Numbered from the stretch's first letter, positions 8,303 to 18,267 are shown. The stretch: DNA of 64,000 nt from Rossellomorea marisflavi (GCF_022170785.1 NZ_CP081870.1:546001-610000), one strand, 5' to 3'. Program-made: numbers and translations. The notes: generated by a model from the sequence alone, not told the origin.

Positions 8303-11300
8303 GTGAATAGTATCATCAATTTTGTCCTGAAAAACAAATTCGCCGTTTGGCTGATGACGATCATCATCATCGTGGCGGGCTTGTATTCAGGCTTCAACAT
8401 GAAGCTTGAAACATTGCCGAATATCAATACGCCTGTTGTCACCATCACGACGGTTTATCCAGGCGCGACACCGGAAGATGTGGCGGATAAAGTATCCGAA
8501 CCCATCGAGCAGCGCGTCCAGAATCTGAACGGAGTAAACGTCGTAAGCTCCACTTCGTATCAAAATGCTTCGGCCATTCAGATTGAATATAAGTATTCCA
8601 AAGACATGGATGAAGCAAAGAGGGAGGTGGAAGATGCCGTTTCTGACATCTCCTTCCCTGACGAGGTCAACGACCCTGAAGTATCAAGGCTCAGCCTGAA
8701 TGCCTTCCCGGTCATCGCCCTCAGCGTATCGGATGAGAATCAATCCCTGTCTGAATTGACGAAGACTGTGGAAGGCACCATCATCCCTGAGTTTGAAGGT
8801 CTTGATGGGGTTGCTTCTGTTCAAGCTTCCGGTCAGGAAGTGCAGGAAGGTCAAATCGTATTTGATCAGGATAAACTTGATCAATACGGACTGACTGAAG
8901 ATACAGTGAAGAACATCATCCAAGGGTCAGACATTTCCCAGCCTCTTGGGCTTTACACGTTCGATGATACCCAAAAGTCCGTCCTTGTCGACGGGAACAT
9001 CACGACCGTCAAAGATCTTGAAAACGTGAAGATTCCCCTTGTCCCTGGCGATGCTGAAAGTGCACAACAGGGAATGAGCGGAGCAGAAGGGCAGGCTCCT
9101 CAAGCTCAAGCGCCACAAGCACAGCAAGGGCAACAGGCTGCAGCTCCTCAGCAGGGAGCAGAGATGAAGATCCCAACGGTGAAGCTTTCTGAAATCGCCG
9201 ACATCAAGGTGAAAGGTGAAGCTGAATCAATCTCGAAAACCAATGGCAAAGAATCCATCGGGCTTCAGGTTGTAAAAACAGCTGATGCCAATACGGTGGA
9301 TGTCGTGAATGCCGTGAAAGATCAGATGAAGAAGTTTGAGAAAGATATCGATGGTGTTGAACTGACGTCTACGTTTGACCAGGGTGAACCAATCGAAGAG
9401 TCCGTCAGCACGATGTTGAACAAAGCATTGTTCGGAGCGATCTTCGCCGTCATCATCATCCTGCTGTTCCTTCGTGATATCAAGTCAACGATCATTTCCG
9501 TCATTTCCATCCCGCTTTCCTTGTTGATTGCGATTCTTCTCCTGAAGGAAATGGATATCACATTGAACATCATGACGCTTGGAGCCATGACAGTCGCAAT
9601 CGGTCGTGTCATCGATGACTCCATCGTTGTTGTAGAAAATATTTATCGCCGTATGGCCCTTCCGGGTGAAAAACTGAAAGGCAAAGAACTGATCCGGGAA
9701 GCAACGAAGGAAATGTTCGTGCCGATCATGTCTTCAACGATCGTAACGATTGCCGTGTTCCTTCCACTCGGATTGGTCCAAGGAATGATCGGGGAACTAT
9801 TCCTTCCGTTCGCCTTGACCATCGTATTTGCCCTATTGGCATCACTCCTTGTGGCAGTCACTGTCGTACCGATGCTTGCTCACACGATGTTCAAGCCGGG
9901 CTCATCTAAGAAAAAGCATGTGGAAAAACCAAGCCGCATGGCCAATGGATACAAGCGAATCCTGAACTGGACGCTGAATCATAAAATCATTACCTCGGTC
10001 CTTGCCATCGCCATGCTCGTAGGAAGCCTCTTCCTCGTGCCGAAGATCGGTGTGAGCTTCCTTCCTGGTGATGAAGAGAAGATGATCATGGCTACGTTCA
10101 AACCGGAGCCGGGTCAGACCCGTGAAGATGTGGCGAAAATCGCCGATGAAGCAGAAAGCTATCTTCAAAGCCGAAAAGGCGCAGACACCATCCAATACTC
10201 TGTCGGAAGCGAGAATCCGATGAGTCCAGGAAGCACGAACGATGCCATTTTCTTCGTATCGTATGACGAAGATACAAAGAATTTCTCTGATGAGAAAGAA
10301 AAGGTCATCAAACACCTTCAGGAAACCACATCCAAAGGGGAGTGGGCATCCCAGGACTTCTCGGCCAGTGCGGGAAGCAATGAGATTTCCGTTTATGTGT
10401 ACGGTGATTCCGTGAAGGACATCGAACCTGTCGTCAAAGATCTTCAGAAAAAGATGGAAGACAAAGGCGACTATAAAAAAGTGAAGAACTCCCTTGCTGA
10501 ATCGTACGAAGAGTACTCCTTCGTAGCCGATCAGGAGAAACTGAGCGAGCTTGGACTCACAGCGGGCCAAATCGCCATGGAGCTCAGTCAGGATCGCCAG
10601 CGACCTGTGCTGACCACCATCCAGAAAGACGGGGAAGATGTGGATATCTACCTCGATGCACCGAAGGAAAGCTATAAAGATATCAACGACCTGAAAGATA
10701 AAACGATCCAATCTCCACTTGGTATGGAAGTGAAGATCGGCGATGTCGTGAAGATTGAAGAAGGTGAAACATCCGATACCCTCTCAAGACGTGACGGGAA
10801 AGTCTACGCCAATGTGAGCGGTGAGCTGAAGTCGGATGATGTATCAAAAGCCTCTCAAGACCTTCAAAAAGACATTGATGATATGGATCTTCCATCTGGA
10901 ATCGATGTGAACATGGGCGGAGTCACCCAAGACATCCAGGAATCCTTTACACAGCTCGGTCTTGCCATGCTGGCAGCCATTGCCATCGTGTATCTGATCC
11001 TTGTCATCACATTCGGTGGAGGGCTTGCGCCATTTGCCATCCTGTTCTCCTTGCCGTTCACCGTGATCGGTGCCCTTGTCGGCCTGTTGATTGCTGGTGA
11101 AACCATCAGTATTTCCTCCCTGATCGGAGCACTGATGCTAATCGGAATCGTCGTGACCAATGCCATTGTCCTTGTGGACCGCGTCATTCACAAAGAGAAC
11201 GAAGGAATGTCTACGCGTGATGCCCTGCTCGAAGCAGGTGCCACCCGTCTACGTCCGATCCTCATGACGGCCATCGCGACAATCGGGGCGCTCTTCCCGC

Positions 11301-11467
11301 TCGCTCTAGGCCTTGAAGGCAGCGGATTAATCTCCAAAGGTCTCGGTGTGACGGTCATTGGTGGATTGACAAGTTCAACCCTTCTGACTCTTGTGATCGT
11401 ACCGATCGTGTATGAGATCCTCATGAAGATCAAACGCAAGGTAACCAGAAAATCCAAAGCAGAATAA
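8303..11467 (+). CDS. swrC: RND-family efflux permease, SwrC/YerP-like
   Basis: 1054-residue inner-membrane proton-driven exporter of the HAE1/AcrB type. In B. subtilis SwrC gives resistance to self-made surfactin and other amphiphiles and supports swarming. Start MNSIINFVLKNKFAVWLMTII closely follows SwrC. Twelve membrane segments are expected: TM1 at about 12-30, then two large extracytoplasmic loops. The proton-relay aspartates are D438-D439 in VIDDSIVVVENIYRR. A low-complexity Gln/Ala/Pro stretch at about 255-285 interrupts the first loop, as in other Bacillus SwrC proteins. GTG start with AAAGGAAGG upstream. Gram-positives lack TolC, so it works alone. Confidence 0.92.
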   Translation: MNSIINFVLKNKFAVWLMTIIIIVAGLYSGFNMKLETLPNINTPVVTITTVYPGATPEDVADKVSEPIEQRVQNLNGVNVVSSTSYQNASAIQIEYKYSKDMDEAKREVEDAVSDISFPDEVNDPEVSRLSLNAFPVIALSVSDENQSLSELTKTVEGTIIPEFEGLDGVASVQASGQEVQEGQIVFDQDKLDQYGLTEDTVKNIIQGSDISQPLGLYTFDDTQKSVLVDGNITTVKDLENVKIPLVPGDAESAQQGMSGAEGQAPQAQAPQAQQGQQAAAPQQGAEMKIPTVKLSEIADIKVKGEAESISKTNGKESIGLQVVKTADANTVDVVNAVKDQMKKFEKDIDGVELTSTFDQGEPIEESVSTMLNKALFGAIFAVIIILLFLRDIKSTIISVISIPLSLLIAILLLKEMDITLNIMTLGAMTVAIGRVIDDSIVVVENIYRRMALPGEKLKGKELIREATKEMFVPIMSSTIVTIAVFLPLGLVQGMIGELFLPFALTIVFALLASLLVAVTVVPMLAHTMFKPGSSKKKHVEKPSRMANGYKRILNWTLNHKIITSVLAIAMLVGSLFLVPKIGVSFLPGDEEKMIMATFKPEPGQTREDVAKIADEAESYLQSRKGADTIQYSVGSENPMSPGSTNDAIFFVSYDEDTKNFSDEKEKVIKHLQETTSKGEWASQDFSASAGSNEISVYVYGDSVKDIEPVVKDLQKKMEDKGDYKKVKNSLAESYEEYSFVADQEKLSELGLTAGQIAMELSQDRQRPVLTTIQKDGEDVDIYLDAPKESYKDINDLKDKTIQSPLGMEVKIGDVVKIEEGETSDTLSRRDGKVYANVSGELKSDDVSKASQDLQKDIDDMDLPSGIDVNMGGVTQDIQESFTQLGLAMLAAIAIVYLILVITFGGGLAPFAILFSLPFTVIGALVGLLIAGETISISSLIGALMLIGIVVTNAIVLVDRVIHKENEGMSTRDALLEAGATRLRPILMTAIATIGALFPLALGLEGSGLISKGLGVTVIGGLTSSTLLTLVIVPIVYEILMKIKRKVTRKSKAE

Positions 11468-11473
11468 CAATAA

Positions 11474-11506
11474 GAAAGCAGTCTCCTGACGGGGGCTGCT
11501 TTTTTG
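11474..11506 (+). terminator. Terminator after swrC
   Basis: AAGCAGTCTCC / GGGGGCTGCTT hairpin followed by a T6 run. Confidence 0.8.
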
Positions 11507-11582
11507 TCATCCTGCCTGTCCTCATATTCCAGGATTGCCTGTCATAGACTAGAACATCTTGTGATAAAGGGCGGGACTGTGG

Positions 11583-12899
11583 ATGAATCTGTTTTATAAA
11601 GGAATCTTGATCTTGATGGTGACGGCATTCGCAGGCGAGCTCCTGGAATTCATCATCAATATGATATTGGCGCAGGAACTGGGTGAAGCGGGACTTGGTA
11701 CATATATGTCCATCCTGCCCACCGTTTTTTTAATTGTGATTTTATCGAGCATGGAGCTACCCATCTCCCTTTCCAAGTTTTTTGCCGAGAGGGAAGAAAG
11801 GCTCCATAGGGGGATGCTTGGCTATGCGTTCCGATTCGCGCTCCTTACGACCATCATCCTACTCGGCGTCATGGTCCTGGTATACGCATGGACGCCCTTA
11901 TTCAGCGGCTACCATCAGGGGATCAGATGGCTGATCATCCTCGTCATCCCCATCATCGCCTTCACCTCCATTACGAGGGGATACTTTATGGGGATCCAGA
12001 AGATGGGGAAGATTGCTGCGGCCAATTTCCTGAGAAAAGGCATCCAGCTTTTGCTCCTTGTGTCCATCTATCAATTCTTGGAGTTCGAGCTCAATACGTC
12101 CATCTTCATTGCACTTGGCACGATGATCGCCAGCGAGTGCATTGTATTTGTCTATTTAATCCATGCTTACATAGTCGAGATACGGGGTAAAAGGAAGGAT
12201 AGCCATAGCAGTCTACCGAAGGGAGAGATGAGAAAAGCGGTGTTGTCGGTTTCGATCCCGACGACCTTTTTGCGGATATTCCATGCTCTGACACATGCCA
12301 TCCAGCCTTTTCTCATCAAACTGGCACTCGTCATGTCAGGGATGGAGGCAGGGGAGGCTAATGAACATTTCGGCATGCTTGCGGGAATTGCCCTGACCAT
12401 CGGATTCTTCCCTTCTTTCATCGCCGTGTCCATGATGACGGTCCTCATCCCGACCATATCAGAGAAGGCATCTTCGAACGATTGGCCGGGGATTCTAGCT
12501 CACTTGAAGCAGGTGATGTGGCTCACGATCGGATACGGGATCCCGGTCGTATTCGTGTACTATGCTTGGGGAGACGCCATTACAGAGCGCTTTTTCCACT
12601 CTGTGACATCTGCCTATTACCTGAAGCTTTTATGGCCGTATTTCTTATTCCACTTCCTGATGCTGCCGCTTCAAGCATTCATGATCGGCCTTGGACTCGT
12701 GAAAGATGCCCTGCTACATACGATGTGGGCAAGTGCTTTTTCATTCGCTTGCATTTATTTGATGGGATCACGCTACGGGATGGAAGGAGTTATTGTCGGG
12801 ATGAACGGCGGAGCCGTCCTCGCCATGCTGCTTCACTATTTCACCATCTGTAAAGAGTTGGAAGCGACGGTTTGGTTAAAACCCGCGGAAAAAATATAA
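11583..12899 (+). CDS. Polysaccharide/lipid flippase of the SpoVB (MOP) family
   Basis: 438-residue polytopic membrane protein with about 12 predicted hydrophobic segments, a polysaccharide-biosynthesis (MVF/MurJ-like MOP superfamily) layout and features such as GEAGLGTYMSILPTVFLI near the N-terminus. Length is nearer to B. subtilis YkvU (about 445) than to SpoVB, YabM or YtgP (over 515). Likely moves a lipid-linked sugar across the membrane, perhaps during sporulation; the substrate is unknown. ATG 11583 has only a weak AAAGGGCGGG upstream. Single gene. Confidence 0.82.
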   Translation: MNLFYKGILILMVTAFAGELLEFIINMILAQELGEAGLGTYMSILPTVFLIVILSSMELPISLSKFFAEREERLHRGMLGYAFRFALLTTIILLGVMVLVYAWTPLFSGYHQGIRWLIILVIPIIAFTSITRGYFMGIQKMGKIAAANFLRKGIQLLLLVSIYQFLEFELNTSIFIALGTMIASECIVFVYLIHAYIVEIRGKRKDSHSSLPKGEMRKAVLSVSIPTTFLRIFHALTHAIQPFLIKLALVMSGMEAGEANEHFGMLAGIALTIGFFPSFIAVSMMTVLIPTISEKASSNDWPGILAHLKQVMWLTIGYGIPVVFVYYAWGDAITERFFHSVTSAYYLKLLWPYFLFHFLMLPLQAFMIGLGLVKDALLHTMWASAFSFACIYLMGSRYGMEGVIVGMNGGAVLAMLLHYFTICKELEATVWLKPAEKI

Positions 12900-12920
12900 A
12901 CTAAACATAGCTCACCTGAA

Positions 12921-12942
12921 AGTCAGCGGGCCCCGCTGGCTT
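12921..12942 (+). terminator. Hairpin between flippase and antiporter genes
   Basis: AGTCAGCGGG / CCCGCTGGCT stem with a weak T tract; a partial terminator at best. Confidence 0.45.
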
Positions 12943-12965
12943 CATTACGTTAAAGGAGAAACTGT

Positions 12966-14846
12966 ATGATTGAATCGATTTTATTTAACCTTATGTTAGT
13001 CGGCTTCCTGGGAATCGCTTCCCAATGGGCGGCATGGAGGTTCAAGCTTCCCGCCATCGTCGTCATGTCCATCGTCGGCTTACTTGCTGGTCCGATCCTC
13101 GGACTCATCAATCCTGAAGAAGTTTTCGGGGAACTGTATGAACCGCTTATTTCCATGGCTGTTGCCATCATCCTTTTCGAAGGAAGCCTGAATCTGGATT
13201 TCAGGGAAGTGAGGGGCCTTGGTAAACCGGTATTCAGGATCGTTACGATCGGTGCGTTCCTCGCCTGGATCTTGGGTTCGCTGGGTGCCCACTATGTTGC
13301 AGGACTGTCATGGGCGGTTGCCTTCGTTATCGGAGGGTTGTTCATCGTTACCGGGCCAACAGTCATCCTGCCCCTCCTCAGACAGTCAAAGCTTAAGCCG
13401 CGACCTGCAGCGATTTTGAAATGGGAAGGGATCATCGTCGATCCATTCGGTGCGCTTCTTGCTGTTTTTGCATTTGAAATCATTAATTTCCTTATCAGCG
13501 AGGACGCTACTATTCTTAAGCTTGTTTCATTCTTTGCTGCATCACTCTTTGCGATCGTGCTTGGGTGGGCGCTTGGACGATTCACTGGATTCCTTTTTGA
13601 AAAGGGACATGTACCGGAATTCTTGAAATCACCGGTCGTCTTTGCCTTAGTGCTGGCGGGCTTTTCGGTCTCTGATCAGATCACCCACGAAACAGGGCTC
13701 CTTGCTGTCACTGCCATGGGGATGACGCTTGCCAATATGCATATTGCCTCGATCAGTGATATGAGGCATTTCAAAGAAAATATCTCGGTATTGCTCACAT
13801 CGACCATATTCGTCATGCTGACAGCTTCCCTGACTGTGGATACCCTTCTTGAAATCTTTGATTGGCAGATTATTGGATTTGTACTTCTCATGCTCTTCAT
13901 CGTCAGACCGTTGTCCATATGGTTATCAACCATCGGGACAGATCTGTCGAAACGGGAAAAAATACTGGTTGGGTGGATCGCACCGCGTGGAATTGTAGCC
14001 CTTACGGTGTCAAGCTACTTCGCTTCGGTTTTATTGGACAAGGGGTTCAAGGATGCCTCCATTTTGACATCCCTGACATTTGCCCTTGTCTTTGCCACGG
14101 TATGTGCCCACGGTTTCTCCATCAAGTGGCTGGCGAGTAAACTGAAGCTTGCCAACGATGAGCATCCCGGTGTCATCCTGGTCGGGGGGAGTGCGTTCAG
14201 TACTGAATTTGCCAAGGCACTTCGTGAACTGAAGATCCCCACATTGATTGCCGATTCATCTTGGCAGAGACTCTACAGTGCAAGAAAGGCCGGGCTGCCG
14301 TTCTATTCGGGCGAGATCCTCTCAGAGAAGACGGAATACCGTCTGGATATGACTCCATATGATTACATGATCGCAGCCACGGAACTTGATTCCTATAATG
14401 CCCTTGTCTGTACGTCGTTCATTTCTGAGTTTGGACGGAACAACCTGTATCAGTTGAATTTAAGGAACCAATCTGGTGAAGACCTTGAAGAGATGGTTCA
14501 TACCATCGGCGGGAATATCGTCTTCCAGGATGGACCGACGTGGGAAGAACTCAATAAACGGGTAGAGTGTGGGGATGTGTTCCGGAAGACAACCGTCACC
14601 GAGAAATATCCATTCAAAAGCTATATGGAGGATATTGAGGAAGGAACGATCCTGCTCCTCATCCAAAAGTCGACAGGCAAGGTTGAATTCTTCCGCAATG
14701 AAGCCTCTCCAAGGGTGGAAGAAGGGGACATCGTCGTCAGCTTGACCACGCGGAAGAAGGAAATGAACAAAATCAACGAACGGATCGCAGAGAATAAAGA
14801 AGCGGAACGAAATAAAGAAAAAGAAAGCGAAAAGCCATCCCGCTGA
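12966..14846 (+). CDS. CPA1-type Na+(K+)/H+ antiporter with RCK-like tail
   Basis: 626 residues. An N-terminal Na_H_exchanger domain of about 12 TM segments (1-390) includes the ion-path motif VTGPTVILPLL and EGIIVDPFGALLA, where the conserved Asp lies. The cytosolic C-terminal part has an RCK_N/TrkA_N-like nucleotide-binding fold (GVILVGGSAFSTEFAKALRE, about 398) and a TrkA_C-like domain near 540-600, then a highly charged tail. This build suggests pH or K+/Na+ homeostasis gated by a nucleotide ligand. ATG 12966 follows AAAGGAGAAA. The stop codon sits in the loop of its own terminator hairpin. Confidence 0.87.
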   Translation: MIESILFNLMLVGFLGIASQWAAWRFKLPAIVVMSIVGLLAGPILGLINPEEVFGELYEPLISMAVAIILFEGSLNLDFREVRGLGKPVFRIVTIGAFLAWILGSLGAHYVAGLSWAVAFVIGGLFIVTGPTVILPLLRQSKLKPRPAAILKWEGIIVDPFGALLAVFAFEIINFLISEDATILKLVSFFAASLFAIVLGWALGRFTGFLFEKGHVPEFLKSPVVFALVLAGFSVSDQITHETGLLAVTAMGMTLANMHIASISDMRHFKENISVLLTSTIFVMLTASLTVDTLLEIFDWQIIGFVLLMLFIVRPLSIWLSTIGTDLSKREKILVGWIAPRGIVALTVSSYFASVLLDKGFKDASILTSLTFALVFATVCAHGFSIKWLASKLKLANDEHPGVILVGGSAFSTEFAKALRELKIPTLIADSSWQRLYSARKAGLPFYSGEILSEKTEYRLDMTPYDYMIAATELDSYNALVCTSFISEFGRNNLYQLNLRNQSGEDLEEMVHTIGGNIVFQDGPTWEELNKRVECGDVFRKTTVTEKYPFKSYMEDIEEGTILLLIQKSTGKVEFFRNEASPRVEEGDIVVSLTTRKKEMNKINERIAENKEAERNKEKESEKPSR

Positions 14847-14860
14847 ACGGGATGGCTTTT
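14831..14860 (+). terminator. Terminator overlapping the antiporter stop codon
   Basis: AAAAGCCATCCCGC / CGGGATGGCTTTT, with the TGA stop in the loop. The A-run on the other side means it may also serve the minus-strand small gene at 14875. Confidence 0.85.
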
Positions 14861-14874
14861 CATGTGGAGGGCGT

Positions 14875-15012
14875 TTAACGGCGCTCGCTGTGAAGCATAT
14901 TACTGAGAAGCTTCTTCACTTCATTATAGGTCTTGCCAGATTGTGCATTAAGGCGTTTCACTTCGTCAATGTCCGTTCCGGCAGACGTTTTGCGTGATTG
15001 GTTTTGGCTCAA
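14875..15012 (-). CDS. Small protein, possibly gamma-type SASP-related
   Basis: 45 codons from TTG 15012, with a GGGGGTG ribosome binding site; an in-frame ATG at 15033 would give 52 residues but lies inside a hairpin and lacks its own binding site. The N-terminal half reads SQNQSRKTSAGTDIDEVKRL and then NAQSG, which resembles the repeat unit of gamma-type small acid-soluble spore proteins; the C-terminal half, rich in Lys and Leu, does not. Function not established. It would be a spore-core protein if the resemblance is real. Confidence 0.55.
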   Translation of the reverse strand: MSQNQSRKTSAGTDIDEVKRLNAQSGKTYNEVKKLLSNMLHSERR

Positions 15013-15019
15013 TTCCACA

Positions 15020-15050
15020 CACCCCCTGTTCATACTATGAGCAGGGGGTG
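15020..15050. other. 14-bp inverted repeat over the small gene's 5' end
   Basis: CACCCCCTGTTCAT / ATGAGCAGGGGGTG with a three-base loop, one mismatch in 14. It covers the alternative ATG and the GGGGGTG ribosome binding site of the small gene at 14875-15012. It could terminate minus-strand readthrough or hide the binding site; there is no T-run, so a pure terminator is unlikely. Confidence 0.6.
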
Positions 15051-15056
15051 CAGGAC

Positions 15057-15782
15057 CTATGCTGTTACCTTTTTCCTTCTGTAAAAGACATCGAAGAGGA
15101 AGATGATAGCGGCGAGTGCATAGGCTGCATAAGCAAACCCGGAATGCTCATCCATATTCTTCACTCCGATCCCAATGAATGCCCAGACAATAACAAGGGG
15201 ATATAGGAAGTCGTTTTCCTTTGTCCTGAACCAGAACGCGAGGATGGTCGCTGCCGCCAATCCAAGGGAAGCCCAGACGATATCCGGTATGCCGAAGCCG
15301 TCGAACCCGATTTCAGTCAGATAGTACGTGACGTTCACGATCGCTGCTACCGAAATCCAGCCGAGATAGATGGAGAAGGGTGCCTGGTCCAAAAGGGAAG
15401 GATCTGTCGATTTCACCCGCTTATACAGGGCAATCAGTGTAAGGAGGATTCCTGCCATGACCAGGACAGAGATGCCGAAATAGTTATAGTGCCACATCAC
15501 GATCCATAGTGAGTTGAAGAGACAGTTGAGGATGAACCATCCGCTTGTGCGTGTATAGAGGGGTAGATCTCTCCGTGCCTTCGGAATCTGTCGCAGGACC
15601 CAGATACCCAATAGTAAGTAGATCAGGCTCCAGATGGAGAAGACATATCCAGCAGGTGTGAGCATGATATCCAGGCGGTCACTAATTTCGCCTGTGGATT
15701 GATTGTTCAGGGGCAGTGTGACCGCGAGCGTATTCATCACGATGACCAATGCAAACGCAAGGATGTTAAGAATGACTCTCAT
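15057..15782 (-). CDS. TspO/MBR-family tryptophan-rich membrane protein (long form)
   Basis: 241 residues with about seven to eight hydrophobic segments, rich in Trp and aromatic residues (YVFSIWSLIYLLLGIW, LFNSLWIVMWHYNYFG, APFSIYLGWISVA). Typical TspO is about 160 residues with five TM segments; the longer version is widespread in Bacillaceae and plants. Role probably tetrapyrrole or lipid-related sensing or binding in the membrane, not proven here. ATG 15782 has GGAGGTC eight bases upstream; the frame is open to a TTG at 15797, but that would place the binding site inside the gene. Confidence 0.8.
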   Translation of the reverse strand: MRVILNILAFALVIVMNTLAVTLPLNNQSTGEISDRLDIMLTPAGYVFSIWSLIYLLLGIWVLRQIPKARRDLPLYTRTSGWFILNCLFNSLWIVMWHYNYFGISVLVMAGILLTLIALYKRVKSTDPSLLDQAPFSIYLGWISVAAIVNVTYYLTEIGFDGFGIPDIVWASLGLAAATILAFWFRTKENDFLYPLVIVWAFIGIGVKNMDEHSGFAYAAYALAAIIFLFDVFYRRKKVTA

Positions 15783-15981
15783 AATGATGACCTCCAATTT
15801 TTTCGTAGTGTATCCGGAAAATCGTTTTCCATGCTATACTATTCCACTTTTGCCATATTAAAAACCTCCGGACGACAGTTTGGGAAGAAAGGATTAAGGA
15901 CGTGTAAAGCAGGAATTTTGCCCTGTCATCACGAATAAAGGCAGAGAGAAGGATAAAAACGAACACTTTTAGGAGGACATA

Positions 15982-17769
15982 ATGAGCCATTCAACACATA
16001 CATATTCGGAAGTTTGGGATCTGGACGTATTTTTCAAAGGGGGAAGCGAATCAGCCGAGTTCCGGGCACATCTGGATGAACTGAAAGAAATGAAGCGGCG
16101 GTTCGAGGAAAACGCGGTGGCATTCTATCCGCCTCAAACAGGCGAAGACGCAGCTTTAGTGTGGAACCTGATCGATGAAGCAAAAGACGTCATGATGAAC
16201 CTCAGACAGGCAGGCGCATTCGTCAGCTGTCTCGAGGCACAGGATATGCACGACAGGAAGGCAAACGCCCTTCGGGGAGAAGTGACAACCATCAGCGCGG
16301 ACTTTTCAAGTGTATTCACGAAGTTCCAACAGCAGCTGTCTGAATGCAGCGAACAGGTATGGGTTGAGCTTCTCAAGCATGAAGGACTGAAGGAAATCGC
16401 CTTTGTCCTTGAAGAATGGCGTCAAAAAGCAAAAGATAAACTATCAAGTGAGGAAGAGTCTTTGATCGGGGCACTTGCAGTGGACGGCTATCATGGATGG
16501 GGCCAGATGTATGACACAATCGTAGGCACCATGACCATCGAACATGACGGGAAGAGCTATTCCGTAGGACAGGCGAATAATCTCCTTTCCCACCCTGACG
16601 ACAACACGCGTAAAGCGGTGTTCGAGAAGCTTGAAAAAGCCTGGGGAGAAAAAGAAGAGCTGTTTGCCAAAACACTGAATCACCTATCCGGATTCAGGCT
16701 CAATGTCTATAAAAAGCGAGGCTGGGAAGAGATCTTAAAAGAGCCTCTTGAATACAACAGAATGAAGCAGGAAACCCTCGATGCCATGTGGGGAGCGATC
16801 TCCAAACATAAGGCTCCATTCGTTGAATACCTTAACCGAAAAGCGAAGATCCTCGGCAAGGAAAAACTGACATGGTCGGACCTTGACGCCCCTGTGGCAG
16901 AAACGACGTCCACTATGTCCTACGATGAAGGAGCGGCATTCATCCAGAAACAGTTTGCGCGTTTCGGATCCGAAATGGCCCAGTTCACAGAAAAAGCGTT
17001 TGAGGATTCTTGGATTGAAGCGGAGGATCGCCCCGGTAAACGCCCTGGAGGCTTCTGTACCTCCTTCCCACTCAGTCAGCAGTCACGGATCTTCATGACC
17101 TATTCCGGGACGATGTCCAATGTATCGACCCTTGCCCATGAGCTCGGTCATGCGTTCCATTCACATGCACTCAAGGACATGCATACGCTGAATCGCAATT
17201 ATGCCATGAACGTGGCGGAAACAGCCTCCACATTTGCAGAAATGATCGTGGCGGATGCAGCGGTACAGGAAGCGGAGTCGAAGGAAGAGAAGGTCGCCCT
17301 CATTGAAGACAAGCTTCAGCGCAGTGTGGCGTTCTTCATGAACATCCATGCGCGGTTCTTGTTCGAGACGCGCTTTTATGAGGAACGTGCGAAAGGGATC
17401 GTATCGTCAGATAAACTGAATGAGCTGATGGCGGAAGCGCAGAAGGAAGCGTATGCCGGAGCAGTGGATGAAGTCCATCCACACTTCTGGGCATCGAAGC
17501 TTCATTTCTACATCACGGGTGTGCCGTTCTATAACTTCCCGTATACGTTCGGCTACTTGTTCTCGTTGAGCATTTATGCGAAGGCGCTTGAGGCTGGCGG
17601 GGATTATGAGGAGAAGTATATGGCGTTGCTTCGTGATACGGCGGTGATGAATGTGGAGGAGCTTGCGATGAAGCATCTCGGCGAGGATATCACGAAAGAG
17701 GCGTTCTGGGAAAAGGGAATCCGTTTGTGCATTCAGGATGCGGAAGAGTTTCTTGAGTTGACGAAATAA
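15982..17769 (+). CDS. M3-family oligoendopeptidase (PepF-like)
   Basis: 595-residue zinc metallopeptidase, expected to cut short peptides in the cytosol. The zinc motif HELGHAFH is at about residues 386-393, with the third ligand Glu in NVAETASTFAEM about 25 residues on; the C-terminal motif HFYITGVPFYNFPYTFGYLFS is typical of the PepF/YusX branch. The N-terminal oligopeptidase domain is complete. ATG 15982 follows TTAGGAGGA. It is a single gene, and repeat array A4-A6 begins about 90 bp after the stop. Codon use shifts towards GCG/TTG in the last 150 codons, as in the final part of ade, which also precedes an A array. Confidence 0.9.
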   Translation: MSHSTHTYSEVWDLDVFFKGGSESAEFRAHLDELKEMKRRFEENAVAFYPPQTGEDAALVWNLIDEAKDVMMNLRQAGAFVSCLEAQDMHDRKANALRGEVTTISADFSSVFTKFQQQLSECSEQVWVELLKHEGLKEIAFVLEEWRQKAKDKLSSEEESLIGALAVDGYHGWGQMYDTIVGTMTIEHDGKSYSVGQANNLLSHPDDNTRKAVFEKLEKAWGEKEELFAKTLNHLSGFRLNVYKKRGWEEILKEPLEYNRMKQETLDAMWGAISKHKAPFVEYLNRKAKILGKEKLTWSDLDAPVAETTSTMSYDEGAAFIQKQFARFGSEMAQFTEKAFEDSWIEAEDRPGKRPGGFCTSFPLSQQSRIFMTYSGTMSNVSTLAHELGHAFHSHALKDMHTLNRNYAMNVAETASTFAEMIVADAAVQEAESKEEKVALIEDKLQRSVAFFMNIHARFLFETRFYEERAKGIVSSDKLNELMAEAQKEAYAGAVDEVHPHFWASKLHFYITGVPFYNFPYTFGYLFSLSIYAKALEAGGDYEEKYMALLRDTAVMNVEELAMKHLGEDITKEAFWEKGIRLCIQDAEEFLELTK

Positions 17770-17859
17770 GTATGAGCAGCAACAGTGTTTGTCAGGTTTC
17801 TGGCAGGCGCTGTTTTTTTGTGGGATTGCGATCCTGTTTTTGGAATGAGGATGTGGTGG

Positions 17860-18003
17860 AGACGAGACCGTTTCATTCCGCTGCGGCCTTCCGCTTTCCA
17901 TGGGGCGTGCGGTGAGCCGCTTCGGCGCGCCTGCAGGGTCTCATCCTGCCCGCTATTCCCATAGGAGTCGGGAGGCTTCTGCTGCACTGCACTCTGTGCG
18001 AGG
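17860..18003 (+). repeat. Palindromic repeat family A, copy A4
   Basis: First unit of a three-unit tandem array. Left arm GCTGCGGCC...CGCTTTCCATGGGG pairs with CCCATAGGAGTCGGG...GCTGCAC; inner arms GGTGAG / CTCAT(C)C. Confidence 0.92.
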
Positions 18004-18063
18004 GAGAGGGGGTACGCTGATTGGAACCAAGTATCGTCATCCTGTTCTTAACATAAGGTTGTG

Positions 18064-18208
18064 GTGGAGACGAGATCGTTCCGTTTCGCTACGGCCACCC
18101 GCTTTCCATGGGGCGTGCGGTGAGCCGCTTCGGCTGCGCCTGCAGGGTCTCACCCTGCCCGCTATTCCCATAGGAGTCGGGAGGCCTCCGCTACACTTCA
18201 CTCTGTGC
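18064..18208 (+). repeat. Palindromic repeat family A, copy A5
   Basis: Second unit, offset about 204 bp from A4. The spacer (AAGTATCGTCAT ... TTCTTAACATAAGG) is repeated before A6 too, so the duplication unit is palindrome plus spacer. Confidence 0.92.
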
Positions 18209-18267
18209 GAGGGAGAGGGGATGCGCTAACCAAGTATCGTCATTCTGTTCTTAACATAAGGTTGTGG

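Noticed and set aside
9902..10711. 269-codon minus-strand open frame within swrC
   Set aside because: Antisense shadow of the RND gene; no binding site or recognisable motif.
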